Assembly: GCF_028714655.1 (NCBI RefSeq)
Contig: NZ_JAQTLY010000001.1
Span: 223,562-287,561 of the forward strand
DNA from: Sulfurimonas sp.
GTDB taxonomy: Bacteria > Campylobacterota > Campylobacteria > Campylobacterales > Sulfurimonadaceae
Length of the DNA: 64,000 bases
Reading direction: 5' to 3'
Every line of letters starts with the position of its first letter. The first letter of the stretch is position 1. Below the pieces are notes generated by a model. That model had not been told where the DNA came from, made no database searches, and was given only the letters and a program-made list of their open reading frames with translations. The position numbers and the translations under genes were made by a program. Positions 34,242 through 44,166 of the stretch are shown piece by piece.

Positions 34242-36745
34242 CGTAAAGTTAATAGCGCATATATTTTTCCGACATTATTGCATATATCGTTTTGTTTTTC
34301 TATTAAAAAGCTGTCTCTTACTTTATGCTTGGTGCTATGGATTTTTGCCGTTACGATATTTATGCCGAGTTCTTCGAAACATTCCATTATGTAAGCTAAA
34401 AGCCCTTTTTGATTTTGCGTGTTTACGGCAACTTCGGCATGGGTGAGCGAGTGTTCACAATCAATATTTATCTCATGTTTGTGTATCGTTACATCTTTTA
34501 GTTTTATGTGCCTGCTCATATCAAAAGCGTTATTGATGATATTTTCTATCTCTGCCGCTTCATCGCTCTCAACATGCTCTATAAACTCTATTTTAAAATA
34601 TTTCACCCCGTCAAATAGCGTAAAAATCTCCATAGACGCTACATCAAGATGGCTAAGAGATGCTAAAAGATAACCGATGTTTAGCGGAATTTTTCTATAA
34701 ATTTCTATAATAAGAGAGGCGTCCGTATGGATTGAAAAATCATAAGCTTTAGTCTGTGCCGCTTTTTTTGCGATTTCGATTATATCGTGCGGAGTGTGTT
34801 TAAAAAAGAAGAGGTTTGATTCTACTCGAAGCAGTTTGTTTTGAAGAGTCTTTGGAAGATCTAAAAATTCTTGAACTTTTTGCAGACGCTTTTCTATGTT
34901 GATTCTTTTTGTAGCGTCGCTGATTCTTCCTAAGTTTTCAGCTACTTCAAGTGCATTTACATATAATTCCATAAGAAGATTTGAATTAAAAGAGTTATAT
35001 GTGTCTCCGCCGACACCGTTGATGTCCGCATAGGTTAGCACATATAGAAGTTTTAGATTTTTCACATCCCCGACATTTGACATAAATTTATATAGAGTTT
35101 TTTCATTATGTATATTTTGTTTAAAAGCGACATTGCTCATGGTTATATGCTGTTTAACCAAAGTTACGCATCTCTCTATCTCTTCATCTTTTAGTTTCAT
35201 CTTTTTTACAAACGGAACTATGAGTTTTGCACCTACTTCACTGTGATCTTGGACTCTCCCTTTTCCGGTATCGTGAAACAGGGTTACGATTTTTAGCAGC
35301 AATTTTTCATCATCGCTAAACTCGTCATAAAGGTTTTTTATATAAGGTTCTTTTATATTTTCTAACGCTTCTACGCATTTAATGGAGTGGATATCTACCG
35401 GGTAGTGGTGATAACCGTCAAATTGCGGAAGGTGTAATACTTTTTTAAAAGCGTGAAACAGATGATGAAGTATTCCCGCATCATAAAAGAGTTTTAAAAA
35501 GCTGTACATATTTTTTCTTTTAAATAGTTCTCTTAAAAGCGAATATGTTTTTGTTTGAAGCGGATATGAAATTTTTGTGTAAGTGAGCTGATTTAAAAAT
35601 CCCGCATCGAAATGGTAAGGTTTGTCGTCAAGCGATACTAAAATCTCTAAGAGTTTGTTTAGCGGTTGAATCTTAAGATTGTAAGAGGCGTAAACTCTGC
35701 CATCGGACTCATAGATGCCTCTGCCGATACGGCTTTTTCTAAATTTGGCTACATTAGGCATATCGACTATGAAAGGTCTTGTCATTTTTTTTACAAAGAT
35801 TTGAGTAAAGTTGCTTATGCGCCACTGTGCTTCAAGAACTTTTGTAACCATCTTTTGTTGATTGACAAAGCCTAGCAGATGGCTGACTTCCGGTATGCGC
35901 TCTAAAAGAAGCCTGTCCTCTTGTTTGTTTGCGATGAGATGCAAGGCACTTCTTACGCGAAAGAGCAGCTCTAACGCCGCTCTATACTCTTTGTACTCCT
36001 CATCCAAGAACAAAACTCCCGTTAAATCTTTTAAGCTTGTGATACCGTATATAATTTTTGCAACCCAAAATATAAGGTTGGAGTCGCGAAGTCCGCCCAC
36101 ACTCTCTTTGATATTTGGCTGCATAGAATTTGGGTATTTTTTTCGTCTTGCCTGAGCCTCTTCGATTTTGGCAAGAATAAACTCTTTTTGATTATAAAGC
36201 CGTATTTTGTTTAGTTCTTTGGAGCATGAGAGCCAAGTAAGAGAGGAACCGGTTACAAATCTGGCTTCCATAAGAGAGGTTTTAATCGTAATATCTTTAT
36301 TGCTAGAATTAAAGAGATCATTTACTTCATGAACCCTGTGACCTAGTTTTAGCCCTGAATCAAGAGCCATATAGAAAAACTTCTCTATGATTAGCTCGCT
36401 GTTAAAGCCGTCGACTTTTTCATAAACTATAAGCAGATCTATATCGCTGTGAACGCATAACTGTTCCCGCCCGTAGCTTCCGAGTGCGACTATAGCTACA
36501 GGGATAGAGCTTCTCATAGGTAGGTAGTTTCCAAACATTCGTCTTAGAACCGTTTTGTACATTAAAGAGATGATGGAGTCCAACTGCTTTGTGTGACGGA
36601 CTAAAAAATCTTTGCCTTGACTCTTCTCAAATAATTTCGGCAGAGAAGTCTTATACTCTTTTATAAAGGCTTTAAAGAGTTTGGATAGTTCAAAATCACT
36701 ACCGTTTTTTTCTATAATATCTTCAATTTGCAGCACTAAATCCAA
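34208..36745 (-). CDS. glnD: Bifunctional uridylyltransferase/uridylyl-removing enzyme GlnD
   Basis: The 845-aa protein senses glutamine and adds or removes UMP on PII proteins. The nucleotidyltransferase motif GSYGREQLCVHSDIDLLIVY lies at about 88-107, then a GlnE-like helical region, an HD domain (LFHDTGKGRVQDHSEVG, about 490-506), and ACT sensing domains in the last 200 residues (SLTHAEVAVNTQNQKGLLAY). It is slightly shorter than E. coli GlnD (890 aa). The C-terminal ten residues come from an overlapping repeat element. No glnB is nearby. Confidence 0.93.
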   Translation of the reverse strand: MDLVLQIEDIIEKNGSDFELSKLFKAFIKEYKTSLPKLFEKSQGKDFLVRHTKQLDSIISLMYKTVLRRMFGNYLPMRSSIPVAIVALGSYGREQLCVHSDIDLLIVYEKVDGFNSELIIEKFFYMALDSGLKLGHRVHEVNDLFNSSNKDITIKTSLMEARFVTGSSLTWLSCSKELNKIRLYNQKEFILAKIEEAQARRKKYPNSMQPNIKESVGGLRDSNLIFWVAKIIYGITSLKDLTGVLFLDEEYKEYRAALELLFRVRSALHLIANKQEDRLLLERIPEVSHLLGFVNQQKMVTKVLEAQWRISNFTQIFVKKMTRPFIVDMPNVAKFRKSRIGRGIYESDGRVYASYNLKIQPLNKLLEILVSLDDKPYHFDAGFLNQLTYTKISYPLQTKTYSLLRELFKRKNMYSFLKLFYDAGILHHLFHAFKKVLHLPQFDGYHHYPVDIHSIKCVEALENIKEPYIKNLYDEFSDDEKLLLKIVTLFHDTGKGRVQDHSEVGAKLIVPFVKKMKLKDEEIERCVTLVKQHITMSNVAFKQNIHNEKTLYKFMSNVGDVKNLKLLYVLTYADINGVGGDTYNSFNSNLLMELYVNALEVAENLGRISDATKRINIEKRLQKVQEFLDLPKTLQNKLLRVESNLFFFKHTPHDIIEIAKKAAQTKAYDFSIHTDASLIIEIYRKIPLNIGYLLASLSHLDVASMEIFTLFDGVKYFKIEFIEHVESDEAAEIENIINNAFDMSRHIKLKDVTIHKHEINIDCEHSLTHAEVAVNTQNQKGLLAYIMECFEELGINIVTAKIHSTKHKVRDSFLIEKQNDICNNVGKIYALLTLRSGEQSPPLLR

Positions 36746-36825
36746 GGTATGAATCCTAATTTTTTTAATATTATATGCTAATTAGATATAATCCTTAGAT
36801 TAAAATTTAGGCAAATTAAAATTGT

Positions 36826-36928
36826 ACTAGTGCAATTGGGCTTCCTGCCGAATGAAACATAGTGTTAGCGTAGGCAGCGAGACTAGTTCCGATGCCGTAA
36901 TAAAATAGATGAAGGGTTGCTTTCATCT
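36826..36928 (+). other. Structured non-coding element before the monooxygenase gene
   Basis: ACTAGT (36826-36831) can pair with ACTAGT (36882-36887), enclosing CTGCC/GGCAG (36845-36849, 36873-36877). A second hairpin AGATGAA/TTCATCT follows (36907-36928), just before the AAGGGAA site of the next gene. It could be a repeat or a leader RNA. No known riboswitch is recognised, and only one copy was seen. Confidence 0.4.
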
Positions 36929-36955
36929 TGTAAAACAAAATTAAGGGAATAAAAG

Positions 36956-37243
36956 ATGACGATAACAAAGAAAGTGACATTTATAGCAAAAAAAGACGGC
37001 ATAGAAAAGATGAAAGAGTTGCTAAGTGCGATGGTAGCACCCTCAAAAGCTGAGGATGGATGCCTGTTTTATGAGATTTTCCAGTGCAAAGAGAGAAGAG
37101 AGAAGTTTTTTGCGGTTGAGACATGGAGAGACGAAGCGGCGCTTGACGGGCATAAGGCATCAGAACATTACAAAATCTACAAATCAAGTTATGAGCAGTA
37201 TTGTGAAGATAAATATAGCGATGAACTGGAAGTTTTGGGGTAA
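36956..37243 (+). CDS. Antibiotic biosynthesis monooxygenase (ABM/YgiN-like) domain protein
   Basis: The protein is 95 aa, a single ferredoxin-like ABM domain: KVTFIAKKDGIEKMKELLSA, EDGCLFYEIFQC, FFAVETWRDEAALDGHKASE with the usual His, and KIYKSSY. Relatives such as YgiN oxidise quinols or act on small aromatic compounds without cofactors; the substrate is unknown. A good AAGGGAA site precedes the ATG. Confidence 0.88.
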   Translation: MTITKKVTFIAKKDGIEKMKELLSAMVAPSKAEDGCLFYEIFQCKERREKFFAVETWRDEAALDGHKASEHYKIYKSSYEQYCEDKYSDELEVLG

Positions 37244-37357
37244 CGAACTGAAAAATCATACGAATGTCATATGTGGAGTTAAAAATATAAAACAATAAAA
37301 ACAGTACGATTAATTCAAATATTAGACTTCTCTTTCATAACTAAAAAATTAAAACTT

Positions 37358-39118
37358 TTACAGTATCGTACTCATCGAGATATGATTGATATCTTGTTTT
37401 GCGACTTTTTTTTGAATAGAGAGTATCTCATTGATATTTTCAATATTTCTTTTGTTTGTCGTATCGCGGATGATTACCAGTGAAGCGCTGGTGGTTAAGA
37501 GGGCGAACTTTTTTTTGTTGCAGTCTCTGTCCGTTGCTATTATGTAGCCGTTTTCTTTATCCTCTTTTGAGTATAGCTCTCTTGCGTCATCTCTAAATTT
37601 TGAGACTATATCGGATATATTTTTTATATATGCCGGTTCGCTATCCTCGTTTAACTCTACGCCGACAAAAAAATCATCTCCGCCGATGTGGGCTTTGAAA
37701 AACTCTTGCGGCAAATTTTTTCTCAAAATATCCGCAAAAAGTATAATGGCTCTATCCCCGTTTCTAAATCCGTATACATCGTTAAATGCCTTGAAGTTGT
37801 CCAAATCAAAGTAGCATAAAATATAAGAATTTTTGCTCATGCTTACATCGGATAGATACCTTTCTATCATAGCATTTCCGGGGAGTTTGGTTAGCGGATT
37901 TTGCTCTCTTGCGTATAGTAGATTTTGCTCATTTATGATGGAGATGATAGCTCTGACGGATAAAAAACCATAATATTTTGAGTTGTTTGTCATTATAATT
38001 CCGCTAGATTCAGGATTGTTTGAAAAAAGCTCTATTATGGTTGAAATATTGCAGTTTATCTCCGTAATGCCGCAAGGAAGTATGAGATTTTTAAGTTTTG
38101 AATTTTTTGTACCGTTGTTTATGATTAATGATCTGCCGTAAGGTGAATATACAAATTCTTTTATTTTGCTCTCATACAAGATGCCAAGAGGTTCGTTGTC
38201 TGAATTTACTACGGGAATTAAATCTGTCTGTGGGTTTTTTCGGAAATACTCAAGAACTAAATTCATGTCGGTATCAACACAAAGAGGAGCTTTTTTGTCC
38301 AAATATGTCTCTACCTGATAGTTGCTGTCTATAACTCTTTTTTCTATGTTTAAAATATCTAAGATATGCGGATACTCGGTTAAAATTTCTGCCGTTTTTG
38401 TAGTCGGTTTTTGAACCAGATAACCTTGAATAAAATGACAGCCGATATCTCTGCAGGCAAATAGTTCCTCTTTTGTCTCAACTCCCTCGGCTATTACTTT
38501 GATGCCGAGTTGGATAGCTAAGTGGGTTATGCTTCTTGTCATAACCTTTTTTTTGATATCGTTTTGGATGCCGCTTAGAAAAAATCTATCTATTTTTATG
38601 ATATTGGGTTTGCACTCATAGAGGAGTTTATAGCCGGAGTATCCGACGCCGAAATCATCAATTGCTATGCAAAATTTTTCATCTTTATAGTGGTTGAGAA
38701 TCTCTTGCATATTGGAGTTGTTTGACACTTCGTATCTCTCTGAAATCTCAAAACAGACGCTGTTTCTATCTACATTAAAGCGTTTTAAAAGTTTGTTTGT
38801 ATTTCCGTTTGAGAAGTCCGGCATCTCAAGAAGTCTGTTATCAAGATTGTAAAAGAGTTTAATGTTCTCATAACCATCAATAGTTATGAACTTTTTTAAA
38901 GCCTTTTTTCGCAGTTTTAGATCAAAAGAGTAGAGCAGATTGTCTTTATATACTTCGTCAAAAAGTTCAAAGATAGAGCTAAATCCCACCTCTTCATAGT
39001 TTCTAAGAAGTGCTTCAACCGCAAAAATCTTTCCGGTGTGAATGTTTAAAATCGGTTGAAATGCAACATCTAAAACTCTTAGATTTTGTATCCATTTTTT
39101 CGGTAAATTACTTTTCAT
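37358..39118 (-). CDS. EAL-CBS-GGDEF protein (c-di-GMP turnover)
   Basis: The protein is 586 aa without a membrane helix. The EAL domain (about 10-245) has FAVEALLRN, the metal motifs LFYNLDNRLL and CIAIDDFGVGYSGY, and VIAEGVETKEE. Two CBS-like repeats (about 270-400; LIPVVNSDNEPLGILYESKI) follow, then GGDEF (about 410-570) with NPLTKLPGN, CYFDLDNFKAFNDVYGFRNG and IGGDDFFVG, so the signature is GGDDF. The phosphodiesterase motifs look intact. The order EAL first, GGDEF last, with CBS between is the reverse of most dual proteins and has known relatives in Gammaproteobacteria. Confidence 0.9.
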   Translation of the reverse strand: MKSNLPKKWIQNLRVLDVAFQPILNIHTGKIFAVEALLRNYEEVGFSSIFELFDEVYKDNLLYSFDLKLRKKALKKFITIDGYENIKLFYNLDNRLLEMPDFSNGNTNKLLKRFNVDRNSVCFEISERYEVSNNSNMQEILNHYKDEKFCIAIDDFGVGYSGYKLLYECKPNIIKIDRFFLSGIQNDIKKKVMTRSITHLAIQLGIKVIAEGVETKEELFACRDIGCHFIQGYLVQKPTTKTAEILTEYPHILDILNIEKRVIDSNYQVETYLDKKAPLCVDTDMNLVLEYFRKNPQTDLIPVVNSDNEPLGILYESKIKEFVYSPYGRSLIINNGTKNSKLKNLILPCGITEINCNISTIIELFSNNPESSGIIMTNNSKYYGFLSVRAIISIINEQNLLYAREQNPLTKLPGNAMIERYLSDVSMSKNSYILCYFDLDNFKAFNDVYGFRNGDRAIILFADILRKNLPQEFFKAHIGGDDFFVGVELNEDSEPAYIKNISDIVSKFRDDARELYSKEDKENGYIIATDRDCNKKKFALLTTSASLVIIRDTTNKRNIENINEILSIQKKVAKQDINHISMSTIL

Positions 39119-39163
39119 AGCACAATTTTAGTGCCGAATTGTTTCAAAAAGGTTACACTCTTT

Positions 39164-39907
39164 TTATAGATTTAACCACTTTTTAGCTATAGCTTTTAGA
39201 GATTCAGGATTTTCCGAGGCAAAAAATTCAAGTTTTGTCGTTTGGTATTTTGTATCAAAACAAAAACTCTTTTGAAGTTGCTCGACGATGGCATCGCCGG
39301 AATGTATAAATACGGTATCTTTGCTAAAATAATTTTTTAGCGCATTTGTGATTAGCGGAAAGTGTGTACAGCCGAGTATGACGGCGTCGGGTTTTGTAAT
39401 ATTGCCAAAATAGTGTTTAAAAGCGGCATCTAAAATCTCGCCCTCATAAATCTCCTCTTCGACGATAGGGACAAAAAGTCCCGTTGCTTTTGCTTGAAGA
39501 GTCGTAAAGCATTCGGCTTTTAAACCTATCTCATAGGCTTTAGAGTTAACAGTCGCTTTGGTGCCAAGGATTAGGATATTTGAGTTTTTATCTTTGAGGG
39601 CATTTGCAGTCGCTAAAATACCGGCTTCAACAACTCCTATTACGGGGCAGGGCGAAACTTCTCTCATCTCATTTAGCGCGTAGGCACTTACCGTGTTGCA
39701 CGCAACGATGATAAGATCAAGTTCAAAATTTTTGAAAAACTCGACGGCTTCAATAGCGTAACGAATAATAGTTGATTTGTCTTTTATGCCGTAGGGTACG
39801 CGTGCAGTATCGCCAAAGTAGACAATCTCTTCAAAGAGTTTGTTTTCTAAAAGAGATTTTACGACTGTTAGTCCGCCGATTCCGCTGTCAAATACGCCTA
39901 CTTTCAT
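39164..39907 (-). CDS. murI: Glutamate racemase
   Basis: The 247-aa enzyme makes D-glutamate for peptidoglycan. Both catalytic cysteines are present, in VACNTVSAYAL (about residue 70) and GCTHFPLI (about 180). FDSGIGGLTV opens the protein and YFGDTARVPYG follows. It sits 3 bases after rho on the same strand, so the two are probably co-transcribed. Confidence 0.95.
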   Translation of the reverse strand: MKVGVFDSGIGGLTVVKSLLENKLFEEIVYFGDTARVPYGIKDKSTIIRYAIEAVEFFKNFELDLIIVACNTVSAYALNEMREVSPCPVIGVVEAGILATANALKDKNSNILILGTKATVNSKAYEIGLKAECFTTLQAKATGLFVPIVEEEIYEGEILDAAFKHYFGNITKPDAVILGCTHFPLITNALKNYFSKDTVFIHSGDAIVEQLQKSFCFDTKYQTTKLEFFASENPESLKAIAKKWLNL

Positions 39908-39910
39908 AGT

Positions 39911-41263
39911 TTATTGGTTTGGATTCATGCTTTCTAAAAATTCTGCGTTAGTCGGTTTTTTACCCATAGTCGTGTAGACAAATTTAAGCGCTTCGACTTC
40001 ATCATCTTGTTTGTGAATCATCTGACGAAGAATAAATACTTTTTGCAGTACATCAGGACCGACAAGAAGTTCATCTTTTCTCGTTCCTGATTTAAGGATA
40101 TCGATAGCAGGGAAAATTCTTCTATCTGCGATTTTTCTATCAAGAATAACCTCCGAGTTACCCGTACCTTTAAACTCTTCAAAGATAACTTCATCCATTC
40201 TGCTTCCCGTATCCACAAGAGCCGTCGCTATGATGGTTAAACTCCCGCCGTTTTCTATATTTCTTGCAGCACCGAAAAATCTCTTTGGTTTATGCAGGGC
40301 ATTTGCATCCACACCGCCCGAGAGAACCTTGCCGCTTGAAGGAGTTACGGTATTGTAAGCACGCGCTAGACGAGTGATAGAGTCAAGAAGTATGACGACA
40401 TCTTTGCCAAGTTCAACGCGTCTTTTTGCTTTTTCTATAACCATTTCGGCAACTTTTACATGGTTTTTTGCAGGCATATCAAAAGTTGAGCTGTAAACTT
40501 CACCCTTGACGCTTCTCTCCATGTCGGTTACCTCTTCGGGTCTCTCATCAACAAGTAAAACCATCAAATCTATCTCTGGATGGTTATGTGTGATACCGTG
40601 AGCAATCTCTTTTAAAAGTTCTGTTTTACCGCTTCTCGGAGGTGCAACGATAAGTCCGCGCTGACCTTTTCCGATAGGAGCAAACAAGTCCATCATACGA
40701 CCCGTTAGCCCTTTTTCTCTGTACTCAAGTTTTATCTGATCGGTTGCGTAAAGCGGAGTTAGGTTTTCAAAAAGAGGTCTTTTCTTACTCTCTTCAGGCG
40801 GAAGCGAGTTTACGGCTTCTATCTTGATGAGTGCATAGTATCTCTCTTGCTCTTTTGGAGGGCGTACTTGTCCAGTTACGACATCCCCGTTTCTAAGAGC
40901 AAAGCGTTTGATTTGGGTATTTGATACATAAGCGTCGTTGATGCTCTCGTCAAAACTCTTATCGATTGAACGGATAAAACCGTAACCGTCTTGCATAATT
41001 TCTAAAATACCGCTAAAGAGGATAAAACCGCCTTGTTCGGTTTGAGCTTTTAAGATTTCAAATATAAGGTCTTGTCGCTTTAGCTCATTTGGCTGTTCAA
41101 TGTTTAGCTCAACAGCCATAGCCGTAAGCTCTTCTATGCTTTTAATACGAAGATCTTCAACGCTGGCACCTTTTACGGGTTTGTGCGTTCTTGTCTTTGC
41201 ATTGGTTGTTTTGTTGTTATTGTTACTGTTTTTGCGAGGTTGTTGAGAATCGATTTCGCTCAT
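39911..41263 (-). CDS. rho: Transcription termination factor Rho
   Basis: This 450-aa RNA-dependent ATPase ends transcription. An N-terminal Asn/Lys-rich tail (about 1-35) precedes the Rho N-terminal helix ([14 protein letters not shown]), then a cold-shock-like RNA-binding domain with GYGFIRS. The ATPase core has [18 protein letters not shown] (Walker A), [14 protein letters not shown] and [15 protein letters not shown]. The C-terminus has [16 protein letters not shown]. Normal length apart from the polar N-terminal extension. Confidence 0.96.
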   Translation of the reverse strand: MSEIDSQQPRKNSNNNNKTTNAKTRTHKPVKGASVEDLRIKSIEELTAMAVELNIEQPNELKRQDLIFEILKAQTEQGGFILFSGILEIMQDGYGFIRSIDKSFDESINDAYVSNTQIKRFALRNGDVVTGQVRPPKEQERYYALIKIEAVNSLPPEESKKRPLFENLTPLYATDQIKLEYREKGLTGRMMDLFAPIGKGQRGLIVAPPRSGKTELLKEIAHGITHNHPEIDLMVLLVDERPEEVTDMERSVKGEVYSSTFDMPAKNHVKVAEMVIEKAKRRVELGKDVVILLDSITRLARAYNTVTPSSGKVLSGGVDANALHKPKRFFGAARNIENGGSLTIIATALVDTGSRMDEVIFEEFKGTGNSEVILDRKIADRRIFPAIDILKSGTRKDELLVGPDVLQKVFILRQMIHKQDDEVEALKFVYTTMGKKPTNAEFLESMNPNQ

Positions 41264-41412
41264 AAGATAGCTACCTTAATGTTTTTGGATTTTGCACAGT
41301 GGGCATTTATTGTATCGTGCATTGGGAAAGTGTAAGATATATTTCGTACATTTTGATAGCGTAATTTTACACTAATAGAAGTTGTAATGTCAAGTATGTT
41401 AAAATGCGACTT

Positions 41413-42213
41413 ATGAAAAATACAAATAAATACAAAATTTTAGTAACAAATGATGACGGGTATGAGGCGAACGGTTTGCTCTGTTTGGTAAAAGCACTTA
41501 AAGAGTTGGATGATGTCGAGGTAATCGTCGTGGCTCCTGCAAACGAGAAATCGGCTTGCGGACACTCGCTTACTCTTATTAGACCGCTTCGCTTTATAGG
41601 GATTGAGGATAATTTTTTTAAGCTTGACGACGGAACGCCGAGCGACTGTGTATATCTTGCGCTTAGTACGATATTCGTAGATTTTAAACCCGACCTTTTA
41701 ATCAGCGGAATAAACCGCGGTTCAAATATGGGCGAAGATATTACATACTCGGGAACTGCAGCAGGAGCGATGGAGGGAGTCTTGCATAATATTCCCTCAA
41801 TTGCTATTTCACAAGTAATGGATTTTTCAGACCCGCAAGGTGATTTTTCGTTGGCGCAAGAGACGATTAAAAAGCTGGTTTTAAAGATAAAAAACGGCTC
41901 TTTTCCTCTTCCCGAGAGAGAATTTTTAAATGTGAACATTCCTCCGGCTATTGATACAAAAGAGAACCCAAAAATGCTTATAACTTATGCAGGATACAGA
42001 ATGTATGCAAATGATTCGCATCTGCACAGAAATCCAAGAGGCGAGGAGTACTACTGGCTGGGACTTCATCCGCTAAATTTTGCGGCGCGCAGAGGCAATG
42101 AAGGCATCAGCGATTATGAAGCGATTGCAGATGGAAATATATCTATAACGCCTATACAGCTTGATATGAGCGCATATAAAAGTATGGATAGACTTAAAGA
42201 GTGGATAGAGTAG
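41413..42213 (+). CDS. surE: 5'-nucleotidase SurE
   Basis: This metal-dependent nucleoside 5'-monophosphatase has 266 aa from the ATG at 41413 (MKNTNKYKILVTNDDG). An ATG three codons earlier (41404) is possible, but it falls inside a TTAAAAT sequence that may be the -10. Metal-binding residues are visible in TNDDGYEANG, ANEKSACGHSLT and SGINRGSNMGEDITYSGTAA. The length is normal. It overlaps the next gene by 13 bases. Confidence 0.93.
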   Translation: MKNTNKYKILVTNDDGYEANGLLCLVKALKELDDVEVIVVAPANEKSACGHSLTLIRPLRFIGIEDNFFKLDDGTPSDCVYLALSTIFVDFKPDLLISGINRGSNMGEDITYSGTAAGAMEGVLHNIPSIAISQVMDFSDPQGDFSLAQETIKKLVLKIKNGSFPLPEREFLNVNIPPAIDTKENPKMLITYAGYRMYANDSHLHRNPRGEEYYWLGLHPLNFAARRGNEGISDYEAIADGNISITPIQLDMSAYKSMDRLKEWIE

Positions 42214-42854
42214 AAGTGAAATACGAACGCATAAAACCTTTTTTTGGGGATAATTTTTCTAAACTTCAAAATGCAAAAGTTTTACTCTTAGGAGTCGGCG
42301 GAGTCGGCGGACACTGTCTTGATTGTCTAAGCAGAAGCGGTGTGGCAAATATAACAATCGTAGATTATGACACTTATGATCTTTCAAATCAAAACCGTCA
42401 GATGTGGTCGGAGTTGCACGAGGGTGAGATAAAAGTCGAATCACTCAAAAAACATTATCCGCATATAAAGAGCATAAACGCAAAGATAGACGAGCAGTGG
42501 GTTTGGGATTTTAATTTTGACGAGTATGATTTGGTTCTTGATGCGATTGACGACATCAAAGCAAAACTCGCTCTTGCTCAAAAATGTCATAAAAAACTGA
42601 TCTCATCGCTGGGGAGTGCAAAACGGCTTGACCCTACAAAAGTCCAAGTCGGCGATATATGGAAAAGCTACGGCGATAAATTCGGCTCTAAAATCCGTTA
42701 TGAGCTGAAAAAAAGAGGCTTCAATAAAAAATACAAAGTTATATTTAGCGCAGAAGAGGCAAAAGTAAAAGAGAAAGGGAGCTTTATCGGCGTTACGGCT
42801 ACTTTCGGACTTGTTATGTGCAGCGAAGCCGTTAAAAAAATAGTTTCAAAATAA
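42201..42854 (+). CDS. ThiF/TcdA-family adenylating enzyme
   Basis: This 217-aa E1-like adenylation protein has LLGVGGVGGHCLDCLSRSGV (nucleotide loop), VDYDTYDLSNQNRQ (the metal and Arg motif) and DLVLDAIDDIKAKLAL. The size and the GSAKRLDPTKVQVGDI segment fit TcdA (CsdL), which cyclises t6A in tRNA, rather than MoeB or ThiF, and the zinc CxxC pairs of those enzymes are missing. It may start at the internal GTG giving VKYERIKPFFG. It is translationally coupled to surE. Confidence 0.85.
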   Translation: MDRVEVKYERIKPFFGDNFSKLQNAKVLLLGVGGVGGHCLDCLSRSGVANITIVDYDTYDLSNQNRQMWSELHEGEIKVESLKKHYPHIKSINAKIDEQWVWDFNFDEYDLVLDAIDDIKAKLALAQKCHKKLISSLGSAKRLDPTKVQVGDIWKSYGDKFGSKIRYELKKRGFNKKYKVIFSAEEAKVKEKGSFIGVTATFGLVMCSEAVKKIVSK

Positions 42855-42866
42855 AGGAGTGTTTGG

Positions 42867-43118
42867 ATGATTAATGGTTTTGATGTCAATGATGAGCTTA
42901 TTTGCGAGGGGATAGTCGGTGACGGATGCGGAGGCGGAAGACTTTTTTTTGTAGAAGATGAAACACTATACGCCCACGACCCAATCTCAAAAGAAAATAT
43001 CACACTTGCACAAGAGATAAAAAAAGCAAAAAAGATTAGCAAAAGCAAGTGTATAATAACCATAGAGTGCGAAGATGAGAAGATAGAGTTTGATTTGTCG
43101 CAGATGAAAAAAAAGTAG
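42867..43118 (+). CDS. Hypothetical small protein
   Basis: The protein is 83 aa with AAGGAG before the ATG. A glycine/cysteine turn GDGCGGGRLFF near residue 20 and later SKCIITIEC suggest a small beta fold, possibly metal-binding. No family is recognised. It follows the TcdA-like gene by 12 bases and is likely on the surE transcript. Confidence 0.6.
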   Translation: MINGFDVNDELICEGIVGDGCGGGRLFFVEDETLYAHDPISKENITLAQEIKKAKKISKSKCIITIECEDEKIEFDLSQMKKK

Positions 43119-43156
43119 TAATTATATTGATTTTAGTTAAAATGTATTTGAAAAAT

Positions 43157-43266
43157 AAAATCCACATGCCGACACTTTAGAACTGGAGACAAAAATAGAC
43201 GGGTTGGTTTATAAACTGTATGATTTAAGCGATGAAGATATAAAGATTGTGGAGGGTAAAAAATGA
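43157..43266 (+). pseudogene. C-terminal remnant of a restriction/methylase protein
   Basis: A frame opening after a stop reads LELETKIDGLVYKLYDLSDE followed by DIKIVEGKK and TGA at 43264-43266. This tail (IDxLVYxLYxLxxEExxIVEG) is typical of the C-terminus of type IIG, PglX-like or other N6-adenine methylase/restriction proteins. Nothing of the rest of the gene remains upstream. Confidence 0.65.
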
Positions 43267-43303
43267 GTGCGATAAAGATTTCATTTTTGATGGATTGCTA
43301 CAG

Positions 43304-44031
43304 ATGAATGACATAGTACAAAACAATGATTTGTATCTAAACATAAAAAATATCCTCCAGAGTGCTAGAGACAACGCCTATAGACAAGTGAATTTCATAA
43401 TGGTTGAAGCTTACTGGAATATCGGCAAGCAGATAGTCGAAGAGGAATAAAACGGCAAAGATAGAGCCGAATATGGCTCATACCTCATAAAAGAGCTTTC
43501 TTCACAACTTACAAAAGAGTTTGGCAAAGGGTTTACTCAGCAAAATCTTAGAAATATGAGACAGTTTTATAACTGTTTTCCAATTCGCTCCACACTGTGT
43601 AGCGAATTGAGTTGGAGTCATTATCGACTTATCATGAGATTAGATAATCCACAAGCACGGCTTTGGTACACACAAGAATCCGCCAAATCAAACTGGAGCG
43701 TAAGAGCCTTATAGAGACAAATCGGCACGCACTATTATGAAAGATTGCTATCAAGCAAAGAGAAACAACCAGTCATAAATGAAGCTAAAGAAAAAACAAA
43801 AGATTTACAACTCACCTCAAAAGACATCATCAAAGACCCCTATGTTTTAGAATTTTTAGACCTCAAACAAAACAATGCTTTTTATGAAAGCGACTTAGAA
43901 TCTGCACTCATCGAAAAGATACAAGAGTTTTTACTAGAACTTGGACGCGGTTTTGCATTTGTAGCCAGACAAAAAAGAATCAAAACAGAGACAAGCGACT
44001 TTTACATAGACTTGGTTTTTTACAACTACAT
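43304..44031 (+). pseudogene. DUF1016 / PDDEXK nuclease (YhcG-like), two nonsense mutations and 3-prime loss
   Basis: From the ATG at 43304, one frame reads SARDNAYRQVNFIMVEAYWN then IGKQIVEEE, TAA (43448-43450), NGKDRAEYGSYLIKELSSQL ... SHYRLIMRL ... NWSVRAL, TAG (43712-43714), RQIGTHYYERLLSSK and the PDDEXK part (LELGRGFAFVARQKRI then DFYIDLVFYNY). Relatives have Gln and Glu at the two stops, each one base away (CAA to TAA, GAG to TAG). The gene is then cut after the catalytic DFYIDLVFYN and joined to a Fic fragment. Such proteins accompany type I restriction systems. Confidence 0.85.
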
Positions 44032-44163
44032 ATCTCACGACCGACGGCAACAAATTATCTTAAAGAGCTTGAAAATATAGGAATATTAGAAAATATTCAA
44101 ATCAAAAATAGTAAATATTTCATCAATATTGAATTATTCAATATGTTAAAAAAAGGTATTTAA
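44032..44163 (+). pseudogene. C-terminal fragment of a Fic-family protein
   Basis: In a frame different from the nuclease, ISRPTATNYLKELENIGILE followed by KNSKYFINIELFNMLKKGI and TAA matches the winged-helix tail at the end of Fic proteins. Its Fic domain is gone. The junction with the nuclease remnant near 44031-44035 marks an internal deletion that removed the end of one gene and most of the other. Confidence 0.75.
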
Positions 44164-44166
44164 TCT

